The notes under the pieces were generated by a model, which was given only the letters and a program-made list of their open reading frames with translations, searched no databases and was not told the origin of the DNA. A DNA stretch of 10,777 nt from JAAYUD01 sp036846645 (lineage in GTDB: Bacteria; Bacteroidota; Bacteroidia; Bacteroidales; Bacteroidaceae): the NCBI GenBank assembly GCA_036846645.1, contig DAIUBN010000105.1, positions 1 to 10,777 of the forward strand, in the 5' to 3' direction. This document shows positions 1-7,566 of the stretch, piece by piece. Within the stretch, counting starts at the first letter, position 1, and the number at the start of each line of letters is the position of its first letter. A program made the position numbers and the translations under genes.

Positions 1-747
1 ATCAATCTGACTCCTACTAGCAACAACGGTCTCTACCTTAGCAGTAGCATTCAGAGCAAACGATACAAACGAATAGCGGCTTCGCTCAACTCGCTGCCGC
101 TCACCACACTCTACGTCAATCAATATAATGCACAAACCGGATGGATACAGCAACATGGACAAAGGCTACTCAATCTCTTTGGCGGACTGAAGTATGAGAG
201 CCGTCGAGGAATAGAGCATGTGGCTGGCAATGCTTCTTCGTCCAACTATCCCGTGCTGCTCGATTTGGCCATGTATCATAACAATAATGCCGACTATTAC
301 GTCGGAGCATCAGTAGAAAGACACAGCAACATAGATTGGAAGATTCAAACTAAAGTAGGATATACCGATTATAATGCCCGTTACAGATATCCCGAACGAC
401 AGATATCGATGGCAAAAGTCTATGCAGATATTCAATTCGGACTATCGGGCAAATGCTCCAAATATATGCTGCTGACAGGCAATCTGCAAGGCAACTATTA
501 TGCAAATATCAGTTCGAAGATAATCATGCCCTACGCAGATATGGAGCAATCTTTTATCGGCATGGTGAACTATACCTATCGATACAGTAAAGCCAGCTAC
601 TCTAATATTGCAGTTCATATACGAGGCGACTATAGAAGGCCTGGATGGCAAGTCGGTGTCTTTGCCGATATAGGAAGTCGGACCACCTTATGCAGCGAGA
701 GCAATAGCCAATTGAGTATGGATATCTCCATGGGAATAACATTCTGA
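1..747 (+). CDS. Outer-membrane beta-barrel protein, DUF6850-like (3' part)
   Basis: The frame is open from the first base to a TGA at 745-747, giving 248 visible residues; the true start lies before the window, and an internal GTG at 220 is not the start. The visible part alternates polar and hydrophobic/aromatic residues (for example YYVGASVERHSNIDWKIQTK and KASYSNIAVHIRGDYRR), with short turns between, as expected for transmembrane beta-strands. It ends in Phe (MGITF), the usual last residue recognised by the Bam machinery. The pattern resembles the Bacteroidales DUF6850 outer-membrane barrel family, which I recall lying next to DUF4876 lipoproteins, as here. It is followed after 21 bp by such a lipoprotein gene on the same strand, so they are probably co-transcribed. 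The transported or bound ligand is unknown. The family name is from memory of the pattern; the barrel call is firmer. Confidence 0.75.
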   Translation: MNLTPTSNNGLYLSSSIQSKRYKRIAASLNSLPLTTLYVNQYNAQTGWIQQHGQRLLNLFGGLKYESRRGIEHVAGNASSSNYPVLLDLAMYHNNNADYYVGASVERHSNIDWKIQTKVGYTDYNARYRYPERQISMAKVYADIQFGLSGKCSKYMLLTGNLQGNYYANISSKIIMPYADMEQSFIGMVNYTYRYSKASYSNIAVHIRGDYRRPGWQVGVFADIGSRTTLCSESNSQLSMDISMGITF

Positions 748-768
748 TAACATATTATTAACTATAAA

Positions 769-2022
769 ATGAATATAAAAATGAAAAGAAAAAGTTTGTT
801 CAGTGTAATGGCACTCCTGCTATGTGCCATCAGTTTGATTGTCACATCGTGCAGTAAAGACGATGCTGTGCCTGATGTGAACTATGTTGTGAAGCTCGAT
901 ATGCCGATTAATGTCAATACGCCGGTACTGAAGAATGGAACGGCTACACTCACCAATGTTCAGAATGGCAGTACTTATGCCATCAGCAACTTTACTTTAT
1001 CTGGGACACAATATATTGGTACGGTAACTGTGCCTCAAGGCAGCTATAATGTCTCTGTGACAGGTAATATCACTTACCAACTCGACGGAACAGAAGTAAA
1101 CAGCGAAGTAAAAGCCGAGAGCAGCAATGTGGCGATAGCCGAACAGACAGCCACTTCGACCATGTCGCTCACTACTTACAATGCGCAACAAGGTTTCGTT
1201 ATCTCGGAGATATTCTTTACGGGCAGTCTCACTCCCGAAGGAAAACAGTATAGCGGCGACCAGTATTTCAAAATCACCAACAACTCGTCCGAAACACTTT
1301 ATGCTGACGGTATAGCCTTACTCGAATCTTCTTTCCTCACAGTTTCGAAATACGACTACACTCCCGACCTCATGTCTCAGGCTATGACAGTCGACGCTAT
1401 CTACTGCATACCTGGAACAGGCAAAGAGCATCCCGTATTGCCGGGCAAATCACTTATCATCGCACTCAACGCCATCAATCACAAAGAGGCCAACAGCAAA
1501 TCTATCGACCTGAGTAAAGCCGATTTCGAATTCTACGACGAATCATCTAACTCTAGATTCCTCGATACAGACAATACGAACGTACCCAATCTTGATAAAT
1601 GGTACTGCTACACTGCAACCTATTTCGGTCTTCACAACAGAGGATTCAAAGCCTACGCTATTGCCAAGCCTGAAGTAGACAAGGCTACATTCCTGGCCAA
1701 CTATCTATATACCTATTCGTACACCATGTCGCTCCCTTCGGGTAACTATTCGATGGAAGGCAAAGGATATAAAATGCCCAATGCTTGGATACTTGATGCC
1801 GTGAATCTAAGTGTCAGTGCAGGCTACGAATGGATTGTAACATCACCTACATTGGATAGCGGCTGGTCGCATTGCGGTACTACACTCAGCGATGCCACAA
1901 GATACGGCAAGGCAGTAGTACGCAAAGTCGAAAAGACAGAGAACGGACGCGATATACTGAAAGATACGAATAACTCGACAGACGATTTCGATGCCGAAGC
2001 TACTCCTTCTCTATTCAAATAA
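769..2022 (+). CDS. DUF4876-type surface lipoprotein
   Basis: This is a 417-residue lipoprotein. The N-terminus has a basic start, a hydrophobic stretch and a lipobox VTSC with the lipidated cysteine at residue 28. Cys28 is followed by S-K-D-D, which resembles the acidic export signal (K followed by two acidic residues) that sends Bacteroidota lipoproteins to the cell surface. After this comes an Ig/transthyretin-like beta domain (about residues 35-130, with NGTATLTNVQNGSTYAISNF and a VPQGSYNVSV strand), then a larger domain that opens with FVISEIFFTGS and GDQYFKITNNSSETLYADG. That second part has the character of a lamin-tail-like fold as seen in DUF4876 proteins. A second in-frame ATG at 781 (residue 5) would also keep the signal peptide. 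It sits between an outer-membrane barrel and a periplasmic M16 protease, so a role as surface-exposed substrate-binding partner of the barrel is an inference. Its ligand is not known. Confidence 0.8.
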   Translation: MNIKMKRKSLFSVMALLLCAISLIVTSCSKDDAVPDVNYVVKLDMPINVNTPVLKNGTATLTNVQNGSTYAISNFTLSGTQYIGTVTVPQGSYNVSVTGNITYQLDGTEVNSEVKAESSNVAIAEQTATSTMSLTTYNAQQGFVISEIFFTGSLTPEGKQYSGDQYFKITNNSSETLYADGIALLESSFLTVSKYDYTPDLMSQAMTVDAIYCIPGTGKEHPVLPGKSLIIALNAINHKEANSKSIDLSKADFEFYDESSNSRFLDTDNTNVPNLDKWYCYTATYFGLHNRGFKAYAIAKPEVDKATFLANYLYTYSYTMSLPSGNYSMEGKGYKMPNAWILDAVNLSVSAGYEWIVTSPTLDSGWSHCGTTLSDATRYGKAVVRKVEKTENGRDILKDTNNSTDDFDAEATPSLFK

Positions 2023-2048
2023 TCAATCATTTAAAACTGTTCCTCATC

Positions 2049-4859
2049 ATGAGAAAACTATTAATTGGCGGATTGTTGCTGATGTCTGTACTGACGCCGA
2101 CATTGGCACAATCACTGCCACAAGACAATGAGATACGTAAAGGACAGCTCGCCAACGGACTGACCTACTATATACGTCACAATGCAAAAACGCCGAAAAT
2201 GGCGGAGTTCTACATTGCTCAGCGAGTAGGTTCAATACTCGAGGAGCCTCGTCAAAGAGGATTGGCGCACTTCTTGGAACACATGGCTTTCAATGGAACG
2301 CAACATTTTCCCGGCGACGGCAAGAAGTTGGGCATTGTGCCATGGTGCGAAACGGTCGGCATCAAATTTGGAACTGACCTTAACGCCTACACTAGTGTAG
2401 ACCAGACGGTATACAATATATCATCTGCTCCGGTAGCACGAGAAGGAGTCATCGATTCGTGTCTGCTTATTCTACACGATTGGAGTCACGCTCTACTGCT
2501 CGACAATAAAGAGATAGACAAAGAGCGTGGAGTGATTCACGAAGAATGGCGTACTCGCCGTGCCGGTATGGCAATACAACGAATGATGGAAGACGTGATG
2601 CCCGAAATCTATCGCGGTTCGAAGTACGAAGACTGTCTACCGATAGGCAATATGAACATCGTAGATCACTTTCCTTATCAAGATCTGAAAGATTACTATC
2701 ATAAGTGGTATCGACCCGACTTACAATCGATTATTGTAGTGGGCGATATCAATGTAGATGCCATAGAAAGCAAGATAAAACGATTGTTCGGTGCCATACC
2801 GGCAGCTGTCAATCCTTCTCCACGCATCTATTATCCGGTAAACGATAACGATTCTATCATCATTGCCATAGCCAAAGACAAAGAGCAGCCCATTGTCAAT
2901 GCTTCAATCTATATGAAGCGGAATACCACGTCTGATAGTGAAAAGCAGTCATTAGACTATCTCGTCGACGGATTCAGAGAATCGCTCATAGTGCAGATGC
3001 TCAATGCCCGTCTACAAGAACTATCGCAACAACCCAATCCGCCCTTCATATCGGGCTCGGTGCGCAACGGTTCATTCTTTGTAGCCAAGACCAAAGATGC
3101 CTTCTCGGGAAGTGTGAGTTGCAATCAGAACAACATTCTTGGAGGTATCAGCACCCTAATAGGCGAAATGGAAAGAGTGCGCCAACATGGATTCACCGAA
3201 TCGGAGTTGCAACGTGCCAAAGCCAACTACTTGTCACGCATCCTGACACAATACAACGAGCGTGATAAACGAGAGAACTCTAGCTTCGTGTCACTATGCC
3301 TCAACAACTTTCTCGAAGGAGAACCGATGATGACACCCGAATTCAAACAGGAAGCATACACAAAGATAGCACAATCTACAACACTCAAGGAAGTGAACGA
3401 CAAAGCTAAAGAACTGATTACAGACAAGAATCAGGTCGTCATAGTCTATGCTCCCGATAAAGCCGAGATACAACTGCCCGACAAGAAAGAACTGGCACAA
3501 TGTATAGACAAGGCACAACAATTATCTTATAGTGCTTACGAAGATAAAGAAGACAACAATCCATTAATATCTAATCTTCCTGACGCTGGAAAGATTATAT
3601 CAGAAAAGCCGTACGGACGACATGGTGTAACGGTATTTACTTTATCCAATGGAATGAAAGTATATGTCAAAACCACCGACTACGATGCCGACAAGGTAAG
3701 TATGAACATGTTCAGTTTGGGAGGCAGTTCGCTATTTGATACTGCCGATATGCCCAACGCATCATTTCTGACAAGTGCCATCACTAGTGCCGGCGTTGGA
3801 CGTTTTGATGCCCAGATGCTCAAGAAGAGACTGTCGGGAAAGAACATCCGTATCAGTCCGTTTGTAGATAGCGACACCGAAGGGATAAAAGGTTCATGTG
3901 TAGCCCGCGACCTGAAGACCATGATGGAACTCACCTATCTATACTTCACCTCACCCCGACGTGACGATAAAGCTTACAAAAGTCTTATCAACCGCATGAG
4001 TTCTTTCCTCACCAATCGCGACGCCAATCCTAAAGTAGCTTACGGCGATTCGGTCACAGCAATTCTATATGGCAACAATCCTCGATTGAAACCTATCACC
4101 AAAGAGACATTGAAAGAAGTGAACTACGACCGTATCATGACACTCTATCGGCAGCGCTTTGCCGATGCATCCGACTTCTCGGTCATCCTCACCGGTAATA
4201 TCAATATTGACTCTCTACGGCCCATGCTTTGCAACTATCTGGCTACGTTGCCATCATTGAATCAGAAAGAGACGGTACGAGATAATCACACCGACATTCG
4301 CAAGGTAGACGAAACACATCGTTTTGTCAAAGTACAGCAAACACCTTCTACACTTGTTTCCATCTATTACTCGGCAGACATGAAATACAATGCCGACAAT
4401 GACCTGAGACTCGATGTCTTATCACAAGTCATGCGGATGATTTATACCGAAAAAGTTCGTGAAGAGAAAGGTGGAACCTACGGAGTAAGTGTTCAAGGCG
4501 AACTCGACAGATACCCCACTCCCGATGCATTACTCAAGATCTCGTTTCGTACCGATCCTGCCAAATACAAACTACTCATACCTATTGTATATGACGAGTT
4601 GAAGAAAGTTGCCAAGCAAGGACCTGATATCAAGACGCTAGATAAAGTGAAGAAGTATTTGCTCAAGCAATACAATGAAAATACTCAAACCAATGGATAT
4701 TGGGATTATATCGTGTACAACGAGCTATACTCCAATACTGACTTTGACACTGATTATACCAAAAAGGTAAGCAGTCTGAGCGTAAAAGATATCAAAGACT
4801 TTGCCGACAATCTACTCAAACAGAAACGACGCATAGAAGTCACGATGATGTCCGAGTAG
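2049..4859 (+). CDS. Periplasmic M16-family zinc metallopeptidase (pitrilysin/PqqL-like)
   Basis: This 936-residue protein has a Sec signal peptide (residues 1 to about 21, ending TLAQS) without a lipobox cysteine, so it should be periplasmic. The inverted zinc motif HFLEH lies at residues 74-78 in GLAHFLEHMAFNGT, giving His74 and His78 as zinc ligands and Glu77 as catalytic base. The distal acidic segment KERGVIHEE at 158-166 supplies the third ligand (probably Glu166). The second, non-catalytic half retains the conserved Arg/Tyr pair of the family in REEKGGTYGV (Arg804, Tyr811). Two fused M16 halves of this length match the single-chain periplasmic type, close in size to E. coli PqqL. M16 enzymes degrade peptides or small unfolded proteins inside a closed chamber. 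The gene starts 26 bp after the DUF4876 lipoprotein gene. With the barrel and lipoprotein upstream it probably processes an imported peptide or protein; the substrate is unknown. Confidence 0.92.
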   Translation: MRKLLIGGLLLMSVLTPTLAQSLPQDNEIRKGQLANGLTYYIRHNAKTPKMAEFYIAQRVGSILEEPRQRGLAHFLEHMAFNGTQHFPGDGKKLGIVPWCETVGIKFGTDLNAYTSVDQTVYNISSAPVAREGVIDSCLLILHDWSHALLLDNKEIDKERGVIHEEWRTRRAGMAIQRMMEDVMPEIYRGSKYEDCLPIGNMNIVDHFPYQDLKDYYHKWYRPDLQSIIVVGDINVDAIESKIKRLFGAIPAAVNPSPRIYYPVNDNDSIIIAIAKDKEQPIVNASIYMKRNTTSDSEKQSLDYLVDGFRESLIVQMLNARLQELSQQPNPPFISGSVRNGSFFVAKTKDAFSGSVSCNQNNILGGISTLIGEMERVRQHGFTESELQRAKANYLSRILTQYNERDKRENSSFVSLCLNNFLEGEPMMTPEFKQEAYTKIAQSTTLKEVNDKAKELITDKNQVVIVYAPDKAEIQLPDKKELAQCIDKAQQLSYSAYEDKEDNNPLISNLPDAGKIISEKPYGRHGVTVFTLSNGMKVYVKTTDYDADKVSMNMFSLGGSSLFDTADMPNASFLTSAITSAGVGRFDAQMLKKRLSGKNIRISPFVDSDTEGIKGSCVARDLKTMMELTYLYFTSPRRDDKAYKSLINRMSSFLTNRDANPKVAYGDSVTAILYGNNPRLKPITKETLKEVNYDRIMTLYRQRFADASDFSVILTGNINIDSLRPMLCNYLATLPSLNQKETVRDNHTDIRKVDETHRFVKVQQTPSTLVSIYYSADMKYNADNDLRLDVLSQVMRMIYTEKVREEKGGTYGVSVQGELDRYPTPDALLKISFRTDPAKYKLLIPIVYDELKKVAKQGPDIKTLDKVKKYLLKQYNENTQTNGYWDYIVYNELYSNTDFDTDYTKKVSSLSVKDIKDFADNLLKQKRRIEVTMMSE

Positions 4860-4873
4860 TGAAGACATAACAC

Positions 4874-4926
4874 AAATAGCCGGCTATTTATGCTATTGGC
4901 ACTATACCAATCATAAATAGCCGGCT
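4874..4926. terminator. Long hairpin between convergent genes, likely bidirectional terminator
   Basis: The 15-base arm AGCCGGCTATTTATG (4878-4892) is a perfect inverted repeat of 4912-4926. After a 2-base bulge the stem continues with ATTGG (4895-4899) against CCAAT (4907-4911), leaving a 7-base loop. It lies 14 bp after the M16 stop and about 20 bp before the stop of the convergent phosphatase gene, the expected place for a shared terminator. Neither side has a strong run of T, so efficiency is uncertain. The left arm is itself palindromic (AAATAGCCGGCTATTT, 4874-4889), and AAATAGCCGGCT recurs directly at 4915-4926. Confidence 0.65.
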
Positions 4927-4946
4927 GCATTTATCTCAATACTATC

Positions 4947-5912
4947 TTATTTCAAATAGATATTGCTCACTTCTATCTCCCCATTGCCCTTGCAATGCAC
5001 CGAATAGACTTCTCCTCTTTGAGGACGATTGCGTTCGCCGAAACAATCGAGAAGTTGATATTTCACTCCACGCCATTCAAAAAATCCAGGCCAATGCAAA
5101 TGACCGGTAAACACATAGTCTACTTTGTAGTTTGCAAAAGTATCAATCAACTTATAGAATTCTTCTCGGGGGAAGTTGGAAGAATAACTTGCCAATCGTG
5201 ATCGGAAGAAAGGATTGTGAGTATAAATCATGATGTGTCGACATGTTTCTTCGCTTTTTCCTAACAATTCGAGTACAGGTATTAAGAATTTATCATACTG
5301 CGTCTCACCAAGTGTGGCACAAGCCGAATCAAGGAAAATGTGAAGGTCATATTTTGGATTGCCCGAAGCATCGGTAAATGCCACAATCATCACATAAGTA
5401 GAACCACCAAACAAACTATAGAACATGGTCCATCCGTTACGAGTAATATCATGATTGCCCACTATGGTATAGAATTTCAATTCTTTATTGAAAGCAGTTT
5501 TATATTTTGCTTTGAAATCATTGAGCATCCAATCCACTTTAGAGAAAAATTCGGGTTGTGTATCAACGATATCACCCAATATGGAACAAAAGACATAAGG
5601 TTCGGTATGAGCCTTCTCCAAACTGTCGTTCACCATCAGACTGAAGAACTCACGTATTCTACCCAAGCTATCAACAACATGAGGATCGGAACCTAGCAGA
5701 TAATAGTAATCGCCATCTTCTGTCTCATTATAATAATAACCGTTATTGCCTCGTACAGTATCGTTGGTCCAATAATATTGCGATTGTTTCACACGGTCTT
5801 CAACTACCGAACCGGCAACGAGCAGTCCCGTAGGTGACACTTTAGAGCATCCTGCCAGCAAAGAAGCTATGGCAAATGTCCCAAAAACAATAATATATCT
5901 AATCTTTACCAT
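4947..5912 (-). CDS. Calcineurin-like metallophosphoesterase lipoprotein
   Basis: This 321-residue protein carries all the metal-binding blocks of the calcineurin-like phosphoesterase fold in order: SDPH (Asp76, His78), GDIVD (Asp114), GNHD (Asn153, His154), a lone His in YTHNP (His232) and GHLH (His271, His273). It should therefore be an active di-metal phosphoesterase, but the substrate (phosphoprotein, nucleotide, phospholipid or other) cannot be read from the sequence. The signal peptide ends in a clear lipobox LLAGC with the lipid cysteine at residue 22. The residues after it (SKVSPTG) lack acidic residues, so the protein is more likely to face the periplasm than the outside. Its ATG (5910-5912) lies inside the end of the upstream barrel gene, whose TAA is at 5906-5908. 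This 7-bp overlap points to translational coupling, so the two products probably work together. Confidence 0.88.
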   Translation of the reverse strand: MVKIRYIIVFGTFAIASLLAGCSKVSPTGLLVAGSVVEDRVKQSQYYWTNDTVRGNNGYYYNETEDGDYYYLLGSDPHVVDSLGRIREFFSLMVNDSLEKAHTEPYVFCSILGDIVDTQPEFFSKVDWMLNDFKAKYKTAFNKELKFYTIVGNHDITRNGWTMFYSLFGGSTYVMIVAFTDASGNPKYDLHIFLDSACATLGETQYDKFLIPVLELLGKSEETCRHIMIYTHNPFFRSRLASYSSNFPREEFYKLIDTFANYKVDYVFTGHLHWPGFFEWRGVKYQLLDCFGERNRPQRGEVYSVHCKGNGEIEVSNIYLK

Positions 5913-6598
5913 TTATATGTTGCTCCTATCTTAAAATAATATGCATATTTTGTTGCCAACTGACTGAGATTACCTGCTGGCTGTATATCGAATTCGCCAA
6001 ATACAGCAAGTTTCTTATTAATCTTATACAATCCGTTGGGACCCCATATCACATTAAAATTTTCGAAATAAAAATCATCGTAATTGCGGACAAATAAGCC
6101 GGCATACCAATTGGCCGTCAACTTTCTGAAACGCAGATTCAATCCAAAAGCGGGGTTATAACCTTCCGTCTGATGCTCACCATAAGATGTATATGCAACA
6201 ACGCAATTACCCAATTCTAGGTCGACATAATTGCTTTCGAACTTGGCAACTAAACGATAGACAAACTCATTGAGATGAAACTCCGAATAATCTGTCCAAT
6301 TGATCTTACCCTTGGCATATAAATTCATAGTCTTATTAAGAGGCAAACGATACGAACCTTCCACATTAAGCGAAGAAAAGAAATTCTTGCGTTTAGAAGT
6401 GAAATAGATACCTCCTGTCACATCAATACGATCTGTGATATGCCGGGTATAAAGTCCTGAGATACCACAATTGCTGCCATATATGGTGCTACCGCCAGGG
6501 TTGATATAAAGCATAGCCTCATTCTTCTGAGCGTGAACACCTATGAAAGGAAAACAAAGCACACTCAGAAAAAATAAAGTTTTCAAAGATATTTTCAT
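5906..6598 (-). CDS. Small outer-membrane beta-barrel protein, family not recognised
   Basis: This 230-residue protein has a Sec signal peptide with likely cleavage after residue 23 (GVHA|QKNEA). The mature part consists of alternating-residue strands rich in Tyr, Phe and Trp (for example MNLYAKGKINWTDY, LTANWYAGLFVRNYDDFYF) separated by Asn/Gly/Asp turns. It ends in Tyr-Lys-Trp, with the aromatic last residue of Bam substrates. The length suits a barrel of about 10-12 strands. I cannot place it in a named family, and transport, adhesion or structural roles are all open. It starts 52 bp after the stop of the nearest double-glycine peptide gene and overlaps the phosphoesterase gene by 7 bp, so it could be the third type of component of one operon (peptides, barrel, phosphatase). 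Confidence 0.78.
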   Translation of the reverse strand: MKISLKTLFFLSVLCFPFIGVHAQKNEAMLYINPGGSTIYGSNCGISGLYTRHITDRIDVTGGIYFTSKRKNFFSSLNVEGSYRLPLNKTMNLYAKGKINWTDYSEFHLNEFVYRLVAKFESNYVDLELGNCVVAYTSYGEHQTEGYNPAFGLNLRFRKLTANWYAGLFVRNYDDFYFENFNVIWGPNGLYKINKKLAVFGEFDIQPAGNLSQLATKYAYYFKIGATYKW

Positions 6599-6650
6599 TT
6601 TACCGATAGGAAATTAGGTTCTATAAAATAATATGGATGAAGATGTTTGC

Positions 6651-6872
6651 TCAAGGACATTGAGTAGGTGACCAAGATCCACCCTTTGCCACGGCATTAC
6701 AATAAGCCCTAATTGCATCAACAGACGAATGAGGACAATGGGATACCATGCTGGCTTTACACTTTATCACATCAGCTATACTTGAACCTCCTCCGGCAAC
6801 TTGTGATAGTTCTTCATCATTCAATTCGCAACGCGAATTATTCTCATTAAGATGTTTCTTTATATTTGTCAT
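6651..6872 (-). CDS. Double-glycine leader peptide precursor A, four-cysteine core
   Basis: This is a 73-residue precursor. Residues 1-28 form a charged leader ending ELNDEELSQVAGG, the typical recognition signal of C39-peptidase ABC exporters, which cut right after the Gly-Gly. The predicted core (29-73, 45 residues) has cysteines at 38, 46, 58 and 72 and ends Cys-Pro; its net charge is about +2. The segments around IADVIKCKASMVSHCP and SSVDAIRAYCNAVAK look amphipathic and helical, so a two-helix peptide tied by two disulfides is plausible (inference). It shares leader, cysteine spacing and the final CP with the two genes at 6978 and 7307. Likely roles are a bacteriocin or a secreted signal; no immunity gene, maturation enzyme or exporter is recognised beside it. 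The reality of the gene is strongly supported by conservation among the three paralogues. Confidence 0.87.
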   Translation of the reverse strand: MTNIKKHLNENNSRCELNDEELSQVAGGGSSIADVIKCKASMVSHCPHSSVDAIRAYCNAVAKGGSWSPTQCP

Positions 6873-6895
6873 TTTATCGTTGTTATTATTATTAA

Positions 6896-6905
6896 TTAAT
6901 CCTGT
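6896..6905 (-). promoter_or_regulatory. Conserved 5' box upstream of precursor A
   Basis: On the minus strand this reads ACAGGATTAA, 23 bases before the ATG of precursor A, and is identical to the box upstream of precursor C. The flanks are also similar (TATATACAGG here, TATTTACAGG there, then a TTAATAATA stretch). It may be part of a promoter, a translation signal or simply a remnant of tandem duplication. Confidence 0.4.
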
Positions 6906-6977
6906 ATATAAGTTGATATATAAAAATTTTATTCTCTCTGAAGAAAATAAAAAGCTCCAGTCACATCAAATGTTCAC

Positions 6978-7214
6978 TCAAGGACAATGAGGAGATGATA
7001 AACGTCTTCCTTGTACTACCACGAGTGTGTTACAATAAGCCTTAATAGCATCGATACTAGAATTAGGACAATGAGCAATCAAAGAAGTTTTACACTGTAA
7101 AAGATCTTTAATGTTTCCTGCTCCACCAGCAACTTCCAATAATTCTTTATCATCCAGTTCGCTACGCAAACTTTCTTCTTTCAAATGCTTCTCTTTATCT
7201 TCTGTTTCCATCAT
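6978..7214 (-). CDS. Double-glycine leader peptide precursor B, four-cysteine core
   Basis: This is a 78-residue precursor, or 77 if the second of the two adjacent ATGs (7209-7211) is used. The leader ends ELDDKELLEVAGG at residues 19-31. The core (32-78, 47 residues) has cysteines at 41, 49, 61 and 77 and the same C-terminal Cys-Pro. The central part is very close to precursor A (for example HCPNSSIDAIKAYCN against HCPHSSVDAIRAYCN). The last loop differs: the GGSW of A and C is replaced by VVVQGRRLSSP, which makes it longer and more basic. Net core charge is about +3. It lies 92 bp after precursor C and 105 bp before precursor A, on the same strand. Conservation of the core despite divergence elsewhere argues for selected function and against a relic. 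Confidence 0.87.
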   Translation of the reverse strand: MMETEDKEKHLKEESLRSELDDKELLEVAGGAGNIKDLLQCKTSLIAHCPNSSIDAIKAYCNTLVVVQGRRLSSPHCP

Positions 7215-7228
7215 TTTAGTTGTTAATA

Positions 7229-7238
7229 GTAATCTTGA
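7229..7238 (-). promoter_or_regulatory. Degenerate copy of the 5' box upstream of precursor B
   Basis: On the minus strand this reads TCAAGATTAC, matching ACAGGATTAA of the other two genes at 7 of 10 positions and lying 14 bases before the first ATG. It is the weakest of the three copies. Confidence 0.25.
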
Positions 7239-7306
7239 ATATTTTTATTTGATTAATGCGACAAGATATCGCAATGAGTTAAAAGCGGGGCGGATATATC
7301 ATAGTT

Positions 7307-7546
7307 TTATGGACAATGAGACTTGTCCCATGAACCTCCACTACGCGCTATGTTCATACAATAATTTTTGATTGTATCCATATTTGATTGTGGGCAAGTT
7401 TTATTCAATATCCTAAAACAGTCCCAAGCTTTTTGCTTAATTGCAAAAAGTGATTCTCCACCTGATACTTTAAGTAATTCCTCGTCGCTTAGTTCGAAAC
7501 TCGAATTGTGTCCGTCCAGATTTTCTTCTTTGTTTTCTGTTTTCAT
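7307..7546 (-). CDS. Double-glycine leader peptide precursor C, four-cysteine core
   Basis: This is a 79-residue precursor starting at the ATG at 7544-7546. The frame is open further to an ATG at 7597, but the extra residues are hydrophobic, are missing from the two paralogues and would overlap the conserved upstream box, so the shorter start is preferred. The leader ends FELSDEELLKVSGG at residues 17-30. The core (31-79, 49 residues) has cysteines at 43, 51, 63 and 78 and ends Cys-Pro, with net charge about +3. It is the most divergent of the three in the first helix (FAIKQKAWDCFRILNK), but it keeps the C-x7-C-P, D-x-I-K-x-Y-C and GGSW blocks. It is the first gene of the peptide set in transcription order and is preceded by the AT-rich spacer. 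Confidence 0.86.
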   Translation of the reverse strand: MKTENKEENLDGHNSSFELSDEELLKVSGGESLFAIKQKAWDCFRILNKTCPQSNMDTIKNYCMNIARSGGSWDKSHCP

Positions 7547-7566
7547 CGTCGTAATATTATTAAGAG

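Noticed and set aside
5340..5696. Plus-strand frame of 118 codons opposite the phosphoesterase gene
   Set aside because: The opposite strand carries all metallophosphoesterase motifs; this frame is a shadow.
6651..7546. Bacteroidetocin-type (pediocin-like) bacteriocins
   Set aside because: The leader type fits, but the cores lack a YGNGV-like motif and have four cysteines ending in Cys-Pro, so assignment to that family is not supported.
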